From the NCBI GenBank assembly GCA_016875025.1, contig VGSH01000004.1:1-55514 (forward strand): a stretch of DNA of 55,514 bases. The letters run 5' to 3'. The DNA comes from Deltaproteobacteria bacterium. Lineage in GTDB: Bacteria > Desulfobacterota > WTBG01 > CAIYCZ01 > CAIRTM01. Made by a program: the position numbers and the translations under genes. Below the pieces are notes generated by a model. The model was not told where the DNA came from and ran no database searches. It was given only the letters and a program-made list of their open reading frames with translations. Below are positions 33,462-41,176 of the stretch, piece after piece; positions within the stretch are counted from its first letter, which is position 1, and each line of letters begins with the position of its first letter.

Positions 33462-34237
33462 TGCGCCACCTCATCCTGGGGTTGTGTAAAATTTAATTCT
33501 ATATAGCGAAGAAAATCTTTTAGTATCCAACGTACCCTGTCAGGCTCAGCAACAAACAGGCATCGGTTAATCCAATCAACCAAATGCGGGCGATACGATA
33601 AAACAACAAAGCTCCCCTGTTTTTTAAGCTCTATCTGATCTTTTTTGGATAGACTTTGCTGAGAAGGTGGGCCCCCGGTACCACTCAAATAAACCATTAT
33701 GTGCGCCTTGGGGTATTTGTTTTGCAGATATTCATGATAATCCTTGAGTTGGTCTTTTTGATCTATAGTCCACGGTTTGTTTTCAATCATCACCCCACAT
33801 TCATGATTGCCAATCACTATATCCATTCTGCGTTGAGATGCTGCAATGAGATCCGTTGCCTGTTCAGTAGAAACTTTCAGATTAGACGATCCATTCCAAG
33901 ATTTTTTTATTATTTCTATGCTGCTGTATGCGCTGCTGTCTTCGCGTGCTAATTCCTCTATGAAATCTAAAAATTCATATAGAAAGATAGCCCCCTGGCC
34001 ATGCGCAGCCGAGGGATCAAGCAATTTCGCTATCAAATTTGACAATCGCATCTCGTCCGGCCAAAGGACAGAAAACAGGCTGAAATCCGGAGCGACAAGC
34101 CGATCTATTTCTTTTTTAGCTTTGTCGGTTGTCGCTATTAAAACCCGCAATTCCTCGAAATATTTTTGAATATCAATATCTTTGCTATCAGTAGCCATAA
34201 AGACCCCGTCATTGATAACTTTTGGTTCTTTTAACAT
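33458..34237 (-). CDS. PD-(D/E)XK superfamily protein (PF14281-like), shorter paralogue
   Basis: A 259-residue protein (246 if started at the ATG at 34198, MATDSKDID). It has the family N-terminal block LFSVLWPDEMRLSNLIAKLLDP and the catalytic signature RRMDIVIGNHECGVMIENKP with D139 and E152-N-K154, then a DQLKDYHEYLQNKYPKAHIMVYLSG segment typical of these nucleases. It lacks the aromatic C-terminal domain of the protein at 30936. It forms a two-gene unit with the partner at 32907 and is read away from operator site 2. Confidence 0.72.
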   Translation of the reverse strand: MLKEPKVINDGVFMATDSKDIDIQKYFEELRVLIATTDKAKKEIDRLVAPDFSLFSVLWPDEMRLSNLIAKLLDPSAAHGQGAIFLYEFLDFIEELAREDSSAYSSIEIIKKSWNGSSNLKVSTEQATDLIAASQRRMDIVIGNHECGVMIENKPWTIDQKDQLKDYHEYLQNKYPKAHIMVYLSGTGGPPSQQSLSKKDQIELKKQGSFVVLSYRPHLVDWINRCLFVAEPDRVRWILKDFLRYIELNFTQPQDEVAQ

Positions 34238-34295
34238 GTCCCGAGAACGACGGTCAAGCTGTATTCACTTTCCCGACAACGCATAGTTTCTTTTT

Positions 34296-34313
34296 ACGAC
34301 AGGCGTCTGTCGC
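34296..34313. promoter_or_regulatory. WYL-type operator site 2 (divergent promoter region)
   Basis: Inverted repeat ACGACA (34296-34301), N6, TGTCGC (34308-34313); on the minus strand it reads GCGACA-N6-TGTCGT. It lies between the divergent PD-(D/E)XK pair (starting 34237 or 34198) and the unknown gene at 34381, so it could control both. Same spacing as sites 1 and 3. Confidence 0.65.
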
Positions 34314-34380
34314 TGAGAGGTTTTTATTTACACCCGGCCTGCTATCTTGAGATGCGTAGCCTGCATGGAGGTATGCGCCT

Positions 34381-34887
34381 ATGCTTCTCAACGAACTGAA
34401 AGAAAAAATCAGCACCGGGGCCAAACATTGGCAGCAGATTAAAAACGACCTGGGCACCAATCCCGATGCTGTCGGTTTTCTCAATAAAAGCCGTCTTGTT
34501 GTAGCCAATGCATACGAGCAGGCAGACATCGGCAAATTTGATGATACGTTGATGGAGATTGCCCTTGATCATCCCGGCATTTTAAAAGGTACCCGTCACA
34601 ACAATAAGTTCATCGACGTTTGCAAACAGGTGAAAATCAACGATGAAAAACTGAAAAAACTAAGGCCGGGAAACACGTCGGACGACTTAACCGAAAAGTT
34701 AAACAAGGCCCAAAAGTCCCTAAAGGATTTTGATATGGCATCTCTTGATTTTGTGGATGATCTGAACGTTGAAGTGCGCTTCTGCAGCCTGAATATGGAA
34801 TTGATTAAAATGATAAAGCAGCATCCTTTGGTCAATACTCATAAAACCTGTCACTGCAGGGCATGTATAAGTGTTGTCCTGAAATAA
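34381..34887 (+). CDS. Unknown protein in the WYL-linked island
   Basis: A 168-residue, lysine-rich, mostly helical protein with a CHCRAC cluster close to its C-terminus (HKTCHCRACISVVLK), possibly metal-binding. No family is recognised and there is no signal or membrane segment. GGAGG lies 9 nt before the ATG. It is the first plus-strand gene after operator site 2 and precedes the TM2 gene by about 50 bp. Confidence 0.6.
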   Translation: MLLNELKEKISTGAKHWQQIKNDLGTNPDAVGFLNKSRLVVANAYEQADIGKFDDTLMEIALDHPGILKGTRHNNKFIDVCKQVKINDEKLKKLRPGNTSDDLTEKLNKAQKSLKDFDMASLDFVDDLNVEVRFCSLNMELIKMIKQHPLVNTHKTCHCRACISVVLK

Positions 34888-34938
34888 TGCAAATGAGGAG
34901 AATCAACGATAAACAAATTTCATTAACAGGGGGTAAGC

Positions 34939-35259
34939 ATGAAGCAGGTTAAGGAGAAAAGCATTGGACTGGCGATCGCATTGAATCTGTTGCTGCCCGG
35001 TGTCGGGTACATGTACATGGGCAAAGTCATTGTTGGCATTGGCGCTTTACTGCTTGTGCTGGGAACCTTTGCAGCACGAGCAGACTATGTGCTGCCGGCC
35101 TGGATCGGCATTAATCTTATCATGGCAATAGACATGCTGCTTCTGGGCAAGAAAAACCAGAAAGATGTTGCCTCAAAGACTCTGAAAAAATGCCCCCGGT
35201 GTGCTGAGATGGTACAGAAAGAAGCTGCCGTCTGCCGCTACTGCAATACCATCTTTTAA
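34939..35259 (+). CDS. TM2-domain membrane protein with C-terminal zinc ribbon
   Basis: A 106-residue protein. The N-terminal half has two or three hydrophobic helices in the TM2 pattern (IALNLLLPGVGYMYMGKVIVGIGALLLVL, then LPAWIGINLIMAIDMLLLG). The tail is a zinc ribbon, CPRCAEMVQKEAAVCRYC, with two CxxC pairs. Its function is unknown; small TM2 proteins act in the membrane, often as accessory subunits. GGGGG lies before the ATG. A terminator follows at 35284. Confidence 0.75.
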   Translation: MKQVKEKSIGLAIALNLLLPGVGYMYMGKVIVGIGALLLVLGTFAARADYVLPAWIGINLIMAIDMLLLGKKNQKDVASKTLKKCPRCAEMVQKEAAVCRYCNTIF

Positions 35260-35283
35260 AAGCGCTGTCGTTCCCTGGCCCCA

Positions 35284-35317
35284 AAAGGAATCCGCACAGG
35301 GGGCGGGTCCCTTTTTT
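35284..35317 (+). terminator. Rho-independent terminator after the TM2 gene
   Basis: Stem AAAGGAATCCGC (35284-35295) and GCGGGTCCCTTT (35303-35314) with one mismatch and one G-U pair, 7-nt loop, followed by a T-run to 35317. It separates the TM2 gene from the WYL gene, so the latter needs its own promoter. Confidence 0.75.
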
Positions 35318-35330
35318 ATCTGTAATTTAT

Positions 35331-35348
35331 GCGACATGCACATGTCGT
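35331..35348. promoter_or_regulatory. WYL-type operator site 3 (before the WYL gene)
   Basis: GCGACA (35331-35336), N6, TGTCGT (35343-35348), preceded by TTTAT. The inner part CGACATG/CATGTCG is a perfect 16-bp palindrome around CA. It shares TATGCGACANNCACNTGTCG with site 1. It lies just after the terminator and about 80 bp before the WYL start, which suggests autoregulation. Confidence 0.75.
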
Positions 35349-35426
35349 TTCTTAATTGTTCTTTCCGGTGAAATGGCTTATATGGTTATACAAAACAAGA
35401 AACCCATACATATCGGAAGGCAGGAT

Positions 35427-36356
35427 ATGGTCCCCAAAGCACGACTGGTAGAAAAGCGCATTGAGCGGTTCGTAAAAATATTCCAGCTGTTTTTCCAGGG
35501 TGACAGGATTTACAGCGCAGCCCTGAGCCAGAAGCTCGGTGTCGAAATCCGCACGATCCAGCGCGACCTCGAAGCCATGCGCAAGGCAGGCTTTCCCGTG
35601 AACGAGATCAAAAAAGGCTGCTACAGTCTTGATAAGAATTTGTTCAAGCACTACGAGCATTTTGACGACAGCGAACTTGCCCTGGTGCTTGCCATGAAAA
35701 ACGCCGCGATCCAGCTCGGCCCACTTTTTCAGGATGCGGCAGACTCAGTTTTCAATAAACTCTTCCGAGAGCTCGCTGAAGAACCGCTTTCTCCCGTTTG
35801 CCTGCAAATCGAAAAGCCGGTGCTGCTTGATAACCGCCTTTTTATAAAAGCCGTAAAGGCCATTCAGGCGCGCAAACGCATAACGTTCACCTATGAAATC
35901 TACGCTCCCTACACCGCTACGGTTGAACCCTACAAGATAATTTACTTTGACGGGCTGTGGTATCTCATCGGCCGTGATGTTGAGCGTAGCGCCAACAGGA
36001 CCTATGCCCTTGACAGGATCAAGGATTTCATGGTTCTCAAGGAAACATTTCGCCGGATTCCAGACGATCTCGACGGCAATATCTGGTTCTCCGGGGAGCG
36101 TACAACGGAAGTGCAGATACTTGTTGACAGCGACAGCGCTCATCATTTCAAGCGCCGCAGAATATTCCCCACTCAACAGATACGGGAAGAAAAAAAAGAC
36201 GGCTCTCTGGTTGTTTCATTCATGGTAGGCAATTTTGAGGAAATACGAAACATCCTGAAACGCTGGCTTCCGTGGATCAAAATCCTCGCGCCGGTTGAAC
36301 TGAAGGATCAGTTCGTTGACGATATGAAGGCCTGGCTTAAGTGGCAAAAGTCTTAA
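35427..36356 (+). CDS. WYL-domain transcriptional regulator
   Basis: A 309-residue protein. The N-terminal winged helix (RIERFVKIFQLFFQGDRIYSAALSQKLGVEIRTIQRDLEAMRKAGFPVNEIK, about 8-60) is of the DeoR/HTH_11 type. The WYL domain (about 150-230) contains LWYLIGRDVERSANRTYALDRI, and a WCX-type C-terminal extension follows. WYL proteins bind nucleic-acid-derived or nucleotide ligands, and several (BrxR, CapW) repress defence operons through inverted repeats. The ATG at 35427 has GGAAGG before it; an upstream ATG at 35373 is less likely. The three shared operators suggest it governs genes 28856-36356. Confidence 0.85.
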   Translation: MVPKARLVEKRIERFVKIFQLFFQGDRIYSAALSQKLGVEIRTIQRDLEAMRKAGFPVNEIKKGCYSLDKNLFKHYEHFDDSELALVLAMKNAAIQLGPLFQDAADSVFNKLFRELAEEPLSPVCLQIEKPVLLDNRLFIKAVKAIQARKRITFTYEIYAPYTATVEPYKIIYFDGLWYLIGRDVERSANRTYALDRIKDFMVLKETFRRIPDDLDGNIWFSGERTTEVQILVDSDSAHHFKRRRIFPTQQIREEKKDGSLVVSFMVGNFEEIRNILKRWLPWIKILAPVELKDQFVDDMKAWLKWQKS

Positions 36357-36446
36357 AATGTGCGTAATGTGTCTATCCCCTACGTCTCTCCTTAAATGCG
36401 GACGTGCGGAAGCCCGTCCCTCCAAAACGACGCTGAAAGCGCCGTA

Positions 36447-36480
36447 AGATTTCTCAGTCGCTACGCTTCTTCGAAATGAC
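36447..36480. repeat. Dispersed repeat AGATTTCTCAGTCGCT...CGAAATGAC
   Basis: Same element as 4890-4924. Another copy follows at 36725-36759, and an inverted one at 52260-52294. Confidence 0.65.
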
Positions 36481-36686
36481 AAGTTTGTAGATTTTGAATG
36501 TGAGGTTTTGGGTTTTAAAACCCCATCGTTTCGCTGCCGAGCGGGGCGTTTGGTCACGGATTTCGGGCGGCACGCTGTCCGAGCGCCCGGATGTGCGAGT
36601 TCGTGCCGACCCCGTGAACAAACGCTCCGTGAGGGAATCCTGACTTCAGTCGGGACGCGAAACGCCAGGGGCGGCTTTCTTGGGGG

Positions 36687-36716
36687 CACCCTTTCTTTGC
36701 CGCCAAAGAAAGGGTG
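36687..36716. repeat. CACCC-TTTCTTTG hairpin, copy 3
   Basis: Perfect 13-bp arms CACCCTTTCTTTG/CAAAGAAAGGGTG around CCGC. There is no T-run after it on either strand, so it is a dispersed palindrome rather than a normal terminator. Related to 5166 and 27312. Confidence 0.65.
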
Positions 36717-36788
36717 CAAAAACAAGATTTCTCAATCGCTGGCGCTTCTTCGAAATGACGATCTGACAGCGATTATCTTTAAACCACC

Positions 36789-38123
36789 CTATCCCGCCTT
36801 TTGCTCCTGCGTCTCCGGCAGCAGCAGCTCAACCGTCGTGCCGCGCCCGGGTTCGCTTGCGACCGTAACGCTGCCGCCGTGGGCCTCCATGATATTTTTA
36901 CAGATACTCAACCCCAGGCCGTAGCCGCCGGTGCGCCGGCTGCGCGACTTGTCGACCCGGTAAAACGGCTCAAATACATGCGGAAGATCCTCGGCCGGGA
37001 TGCCCTGGCCCGCATCCCTGACCTGAATGACGATAAAGCCGCCTCTCCTGAAAACAGCCACCCGCACCGGATCGGTCCCGGCATCGGAATACTTCAGCGC
37101 ATTATCGATCACATTTTTAAAAACGGTTTTCATGCGCGCCCTGTCGAACACAGCCGTGATGCCCGTGGGTGCGTTTTCAAGCACAATCGCGGGAGCGCTG
37201 TGGGCACGCTCCGCGATCACCTCCCGGGCCAGCGCGCATACATCGGTTGACTCCAGGCTGAGCCGGCCGTGGGGACTGCCCAGCCGCTGCGTTTCAACAA
37301 TTTCGGCTATCATGGCCTCCATGTCATGGATATCGGCCTGCATGCCGTGCGTAACCGGGGAGGCCGGCAGGAATTCGAGAGCGACGCGCATGCGGGTCAC
37401 GGGGGAACGCAGCTCATGGCTCACGTCAAGCAGCAGCCGCTCGCGGGCGTGCAGCATCTCCCTGATGCGGCCGGTCATGGAGTTAAACGCACCGGCAAGC
37501 GTGCCGAATTCATCAAGGCGCGTGACCGGCAGGCGGTAGTCAAGATTGCCGCTGCTCACCTGCTGCACGCCGTCACTCAGCCACCTGAGCGGCCCGAGGA
37601 TCCAGCGGATGGCAAGCAGGCCGAAGAGCAGAATACAGGTCAGAAGCGCAATCAGAAACATTATTTTTTCCTCGGCAAAATGCTGCCAGGAATAGGGTTT
37701 CATCATATCGAACATGTAGCGCCTGCCCCCGGCCTCGATCAGCAGCAGGCCGCGGCCCTCATGCCGGGTCCAGTACGCCGGGGGTTCCCGGCTGATTTTT
37801 TTCAGCTCGAGTTCATCCAGCTGAGGCAGGCGGTCGGTAGACTGCCAGGTGCCGTCCCCGGTTTCAAAAGCGATGGCGATCGAGAGCGCGTCCGCCAGAG
37901 CGCGGGCCCTGTCGATATCGGGCGGGTCGCCGATCTCACGAACCAGGTAGCCCATATACTGCACCCAGTTCTTCTTGAACGGCATGTTCTGCATGTAGCC
38001 CTTGGTGAGGTAGTAGAAAAAAGATCCGACCGCAAGGTTGATGCATATCCCGGCAATGATGATGACCAGCAGCAGCTTGAGAAAAACCGAGTGAACGATT
38101 TTTGAAAGCCATCTACGGTGCAT
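36789..38123 (-). CDS. Membrane sensor histidine kinase
   Basis: A 444-residue kinase. Two membrane helices (about 12-36 and 150-175) bracket a periplasmic sensor of about 120 residues. Then come a HAMP domain (GPLRWLSDGVQQVSSGNLDYRLPV), the phospho-acceptor helix RLLLDVSHELRSPVTRMRVALEF, and the ATPase domain with VFKNVIDNALKYSD (N box), RDAGQGIPAEDLPHVFEPFYR (G1/F) and GGYGLGLSICKNIMEAHGG (G2). The layout is CpxA/BaeS-like; the signal is unknown. The ATG at 38123 overlaps the response regulator gene by 11 bp, which marks a co-expressed pair. Confidence 0.93.
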   Translation of the reverse strand: MHRRWLSKIVHSVFLKLLLVIIIAGICINLAVGSFFYYLTKGYMQNMPFKKNWVQYMGYLVREIGDPPDIDRARALADALSIAIAFETGDGTWQSTDRLPQLDELELKKISREPPAYWTRHEGRGLLLIEAGGRRYMFDMMKPYSWQHFAEEKIMFLIALLTCILLFGLLAIRWILGPLRWLSDGVQQVSSGNLDYRLPVTRLDEFGTLAGAFNSMTGRIREMLHARERLLLDVSHELRSPVTRMRVALEFLPASPVTHGMQADIHDMEAMIAEIVETQRLGSPHGRLSLESTDVCALAREVIAERAHSAPAIVLENAPTGITAVFDRARMKTVFKNVIDNALKYSDAGTDPVRVAVFRRGGFIVIQVRDAGQGIPAEDLPHVFEPFYRVDKSRSRRTGGYGLGLSICKNIMEAHGGSVTVASEPGRGTTVELLLPETQEQKAG

Positions 38124-38811
38124 CGTGCTCTTCCTCGGCAATAAACATATAGCCGGTTCCCCAGACCGTTTTGATGAAACGGGGATTGTGCGGGTCATCG
38201 TGCAGCTTCTGGCGCAGGCGGCTCATGGTGATATCGACCGAGCGGTTATAGGCCTCACACTCGATGCCGCGCAGCTCGTCAAGGATCTGATCGCGGCTCA
38301 GCACCGTACCCGGGTTTTCCGCCAGCAGTTTCAGGGCCGTGAATTCGGTGGTGGTCAGCTCAATACCCCGGCCGTCCACCTCGACACTGCGCTTTGCAAC
38401 ATCAATGCTCATGTGCGCGAACCGGCGGATCTCCTGTCTGGCCGCCGGACGCAGGCGCCTGAGCACGGACTGGATGCGGGCCACGATCTCGCGCGGCTCG
38501 AACGGCTTGGCGATATAATCATCGGCGCCAAGCTCAAGGCCCACCACCTTGTCCATCAAATCGCCCTTGGCTGTGAGCATGATGATCGGCACATCGCTTG
38601 TCTTGCGGATCAGCTTACAGACCTCAAACCCGTTCATGCCCGGCAGCATGATGTCGAGAATGACCAGATCGGGCGCTTTCTGCCTGAGCAGCTTCAGGCC
38701 CTGATCAGGGTGCGTAGCCGTGATGGTTTCAAGCCCGTAGCCCTGGAAAAACCTTACCAGCAGGGCGTTCAGCCGTTCATCATCGTCAATGACCAGAATG
38801 CGCTGTTTCAT
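38113..38811 (-). CDS. OmpR-family response regulator
   Basis: A 232-residue regulator. The receiver domain has ILVIDDDERL (acidic pocket), LVILDIMLPGMNG with the phospho-accepting Asp near 53, IIMLTAK and ADDYIAKPFEP. The C-terminal winged helix contains GIELTTTEFTALKLLAENPGTVLSRDQILDELRG and RSVDITMSRLRQKL. It is the first gene of the two-component operon with the kinase at 36789. Its targets are not visible here. Confidence 0.95.
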   Translation of the reverse strand: MKQRILVIDDDERLNALLVRFFQGYGLETITATHPDQGLKLLRQKAPDLVILDIMLPGMNGFEVCKLIRKTSDVPIIMLTAKGDLMDKVVGLELGADDYIAKPFEPREIVARIQSVLRRLRPAARQEIRRFAHMSIDVAKRSVEVDGRGIELTTTEFTALKLLAENPGTVLSRDQILDELRGIECEAYNRSVDITMSRLRQKLHDDPHNPRFIKTVWGTGYMFIAEEEHDAP

Positions 38812-38827
38812 CGGTCTCGAGCCTTAC

Positions 38828-38990
38828 CAGGCTGTTGAAAAAACGTCCACCCTCCGTAGCAGGACTACTGCGGAGGACGGGCCCATCTGCTGCGTTGCGC
38901 TCATCATTCGTCACTGCGGCGTACGAAAAAGTACGCCTCATTCCTCATGATATCGCGCGCCTTGCATCTGTACATTTTTGAACAGCCTGT
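38828..38990. mobile_element. MITE-like element with CAGGCTGTTGAAAAA ends, copy A
   Basis: Terminal inverted repeats CAGGCTGTTGAAAAA and TTTTTGAACAGCCTG enclose about 130 bp with no coding capacity. The inside holds a hairpin (CCTCCGTAGCAG/CTGCGGAGG), the block CTGCGTTGCGCTCATCATTC and CGTACGAAAAAGTACG. Related elements are at 51987-52137 and 53704-53828, with fragments at 4123-4160 and 40455-40510. Confidence 0.75.
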
Positions 38991-39129
38991 ACACAAAAAC
39001 TTTTCAAACAACCTGATAGACGTATTTTATTCCTCAGCGGCGCAGCTGCGCAGGCCGGAGCGCCCGCATCCCTACTACGTAGCATAAATTCCCGTGGCGT
39101 ACAAAATGATTCTCGGCTCAGACGGGCTG
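38991..39129. other. Intergenic, nothing recognised
   Basis: About 140 bp between the MITE and the small ORF. No promoter, repeat or gene could be supported. Confidence 0.3.
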
Positions 39130-39282
39130 TTAAAAAATGATCCCGGCAAGGTACTGAAACTCTGCCGGCAATGCGCTCAGCAGGCTCAGGCTGTTGTTAT
39201 GTGCCATGGCTATGCACAGTTTCACTATGACTCCCATGGCCAGCACAAACACTGTCGTGTCAACTATGATTGAGGTTCGCAT
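39130..39282 (-). CDS. 50-residue small membrane protein
   Basis: The minus-strand frame from the ATG at 39282 encodes 50 residues: MRTSIIVDTTVFVLAMGVIVKLC, a likely membrane helix (about 5-27), then a short tail. AAGGAGAG stands 5 nt before the ATG, one of the best ribosome binding sites in the window, which is the main reason to believe it. No family is recognised. It is isolated between the two-component genes and alkD. Its size resembles small membrane regulators or type I toxins, but nothing else supports that. Confidence 0.5.
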   Translation of the reverse strand: MRTSIIVDTTVFVLAMGVIVKLCIAMAHNNSLSLLSALPAEFQYLAGIIF

Positions 39283-39493
39283 GGCATCTCTCCTTTCAGT
39301 GCTGATCGTCTTCTTTATCTTCCATAGAGAGTATAGCCGTACCGCGGGGAAGATGCTTTTCAGGCCCGTAACAGTTTGTAACAGAGTGTATCAGCCGGTC
39401 CGCCCGGAATTTTTCCGTGCTTGACACGGCCCAGCCAGCCCCGCTATCCTGCCCGGGACAATCATCACCGAAAGATTGAAAGGACGCGCCCGC

Positions 39494-40198
39494 ATGCCGA
39501 ATACCTGGGACAGTGACATCCGCAAGGCAGCCGAGCCTGAACAGGCCCGTATCCTGCAGCGTTTTTTTAAAACCGGGCCCGGCGAATACGGCGCAGGCGA
39601 CCGCTTTCTGGGTATCAAAGTTCCGGTCATCCGGACACTGGTGAAAAAATACCGGCACGACATTGATCTTGGCGACATCCAGACACTGCTGCGCTCGCCG
39701 TACCACGAAAAGCGCCTGTTCAGCCTGCTGCTCATGATCGAAAAATTCCGGGCACAACAGGACCTTCGCCGGGAGATATTCGACCTCTACCTGGACAATA
39801 CCGCCCATATCAACAGCTGGGACCTGGTCGACGTGAGCGCCCCGCACATTGCCGGCGCCTTCCTGCAGGACAAAAGCAGACGGCCGCTCTTTCGTCTTGC
39901 CCGCTCCCGTAATCTGTGGGAGCGCAGGATCGCCATGGTGGCCACATTGCACTACATCAGGCAGGGCGCGTCAGACACGGCACTCAGCATCGCCGCGATT
40001 CTTCTGCAGGACAAGCATGATCTGATCCACAAGGCGGTCGGCTGGATGCTGCGCGAAATCGGCAAATACTGCGGCCCTGAAACTGAAGAGACCTTCCTGC
40101 GTCAGCACTGCACGACGATGCCGCGCACCATGCTGCGCTACGCTATCGAGCGCTTCCCGGAAGCAAAACGCCGGGCCTATCTCAGCGGCACACCCTGA
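39494..40198 (+). CDS. AlkD-like DNA alkylation repair glycosylase
   Basis: A 234-residue all-helical HEAT-like protein of the AlkC/AlkD superfamily, which removes bulky or cationic N3/N7-alkylated purines. Visible signatures are GPGEYGAGDRFLGIKVPVIRTLVKKY near the start, INSWDLVDVSAPHIAG (catalytic Trp and Asp), NLWERRIAMV (Arg) and KAVGWMLREIGK (second Trp). The residues needed for base excision in AlkD appear conserved. The ATG at 39494 is preferred (AAAGGA upstream); a TTG at 39476 is an alternative. No operon partner. Confidence 0.92.
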   Translation: MPNTWDSDIRKAAEPEQARILQRFFKTGPGEYGAGDRFLGIKVPVIRTLVKKYRHDIDLGDIQTLLRSPYHEKRLFSLLLMIEKFRAQQDLRREIFDLYLDNTAHINSWDLVDVSAPHIAGAFLQDKSRRPLFRLARSRNLWERRIAMVATLHYIRQGASDTALSIAAILLQDKHDLIHKAVGWMLREIGKYCGPETEETFLRQHCTTMPRTMLRYAIERFPEAKRRAYLSGTP

Positions 40199-40524
40199 CG
40201 ACTCTCTGATCGAAAAAAAATATGCTCCGGCGGGAAGAAATTCCTGCTTCCTGCGACTATACGGGCCGACAGGTGAAAAAGCGGAGGGGCTTTTCCAAAG
40301 GCCCGGGCGCGCTGCGGCGCGCCCGGGCCCTGCCCTGCCTGGCCGGAACTGCCCATACAATCGATATCGGTATCGGGATCGATCTTTTTGGAAAAGACGA
40401 AGGGGAGTGCCCGCGAAGGACGTCCGCCATAACCCCTCATGCCGGACTCTGAACCGCCGCAGTGACGAATGATGAGCGCAACGCAGCATCCGGACTTTTT
40501 GCGGGCGCATCAAAAATTTAAAGC
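40199..40524. other. Intergenic region with repeats
   Basis: It contains a hairpin (GGCCCGGGCGCGC/GCGCGCCCGGGCC, about 40301-40329), direct repeat copy 1 (40361-40444) and a MITE fragment (40455-40510: GCCGCAGTGACGAATGATGA). No gene is seen. Confidence 0.5.
40361..40444. repeat. ~85-bp direct repeat, copy 1 (left of vapBC)
   Basis: It runs from ATCGATATCGGTATCGGGATC through GATCTTTTTGGAAAAGACG and GGGGAGTGCCCGCGAA to CCATAACCCCTCATG. Copy 2 is at 41316-41406 in the same orientation. The vapBC module lies between. Confidence 0.8.
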
Positions 40525-40572
40525 TTGTCATGCACTTATTCCATGCTATAATTACATGCAACAATAGCATGG
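40525..40572 (+). promoter_or_regulatory. Promoter and operator of vapBC
   Basis: TTGTCA (40525-40530) and TATAAT (40547-40552) are 16 bp apart. A perfect 9-bp inverted repeat, CCATGCTAT (40541-40549) and ATAGCATGG (40564-40572), overlaps the -10 box and ends just before the ribosome binding site. This is the expected autorepression site of the antitoxin-toxin complex. Confidence 0.85.
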
Positions 40573-40581
40573 AGGCATAAT

Positions 40582-40791
40582 ATGTCACGAGCAACCTTAA
40601 CTCTTCCCAATGACCTGCTTGACGAGCTCATGAAAAGCGTTTCCGCAAAGAGCAAAACAGAAGCTGTCATTCTGGCAATACGGGATGAAATAAAATCTAA
40701 AAAAATAAGAAAAATCAAGGAAATGGCTGGATCAATGGAGTTCACTGCAACGGCCGCCAATCTGCGCCACGGAGACAGGCGCATTGGCTAA
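40582..40791 (+). CDS. vapB: VapB-type antitoxin (ribbon-helix-helix-like)
   Basis: A 69-residue protein. The N-terminus SRATLTLPNDLLDELMKSVSAKSKTEAVILAIRDEI fits a ribbon-helix-helix DNA-binding fold of the DUF2191/VapB type. The tail (EMAGSMEFTATAANLRHGDRR) should bind the PIN toxin. GGAGG lies before the ATG. It overlaps the toxin start by 8 bp. The strong promoter with its inverted repeat points to autoregulation. Confidence 0.85.
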   Translation: MSRATLTLPNDLLDELMKSVSAKSKTEAVILAIRDEIKSKKIRKIKEMAGSMEFTATAANLRHGDRRIG

Positions 40792-41176
40792 AACACTTAT
40801 CGACACATCAGTCTGGATTGATTTTTTCCGTAAAAAGGAGCCCTGCTACGCTCTGGCCAGTCAACTTCTCGACGAGCAGACAATATGCACCGCCGGACTT
40901 ATCATGGCCGAACTGATTCAGGGCGCAAAAACACACAAAGAGGTCGATATTATAAAAGACTTTGTTTCCACATTTGAATATCTGCAGGACTCACCGCACA
41001 TCTGGCTCAACGCTGCGCAGGCAGCATACAAACTCAGGCGAACCGGAACCACGGCCAGCCTGTCAGATTGCCTGATTGCCTCACTCGCCCTGCACTACGA
41101 TGCCGAGCTGCTCAGTCTGGATTCTCATTTTACAGCCATTCAGGCAATCGTTCCCTTCAAAATGCGCCTGATTTGA
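40784..41176 (+). CDS. vapC: VapC PIN-domain toxin
   Basis: A 130-residue PIN protein starting with TTG inside the antitoxin end: AKTLIDTSVWIDFFRKKEP (Asp 7), TAGLIMAELIQGAK (Glu), TASLSDCLIASLALHYDAELLSLDSHF (remaining acids). This is the classical VapC pattern of a tRNA or rRNA nuclease. The TTG start overlapping vapB by 8 bp suggests coupling and a low toxin output. The module lies between two ~85-bp direct repeats. Confidence 0.9.
   Translation: MAKTLIDTSVWIDFFRKKEPCYALASQLLDEQTICTAGLIMAELIQGAKTHKEVDIIKDFVSTFEYLQDSPHIWLNAAQAAYKLRRTGTTASLSDCLIASLALHYDAELLSLDSHFTAIQAIVPFKMRLI

Larger units (their letters stand above)
36357..36788. other. Intergenic dispersed repeats
   Basis: No gene. It contains two copies of the AGATTTCTCA...CGAAATGAC element (36447-36480, 36725-36759) and the CACCC-TTTCTTTG hairpin (36687-36716). 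It lies between two converging genes. Confidence 0.55.

Noticed and set aside
36687-36716. Perfect hairpin as terminator for the converging genes
   Set aside because: No T-run on either strand; the same hairpin is repeated elsewhere in the window, so it is better read as a dispersed palindrome.
38828-38990. Insertion sequence
   Set aside because: Ends look transposon-like, but there is no transposase and only about 160 bp, so it is listed as MITE-like.
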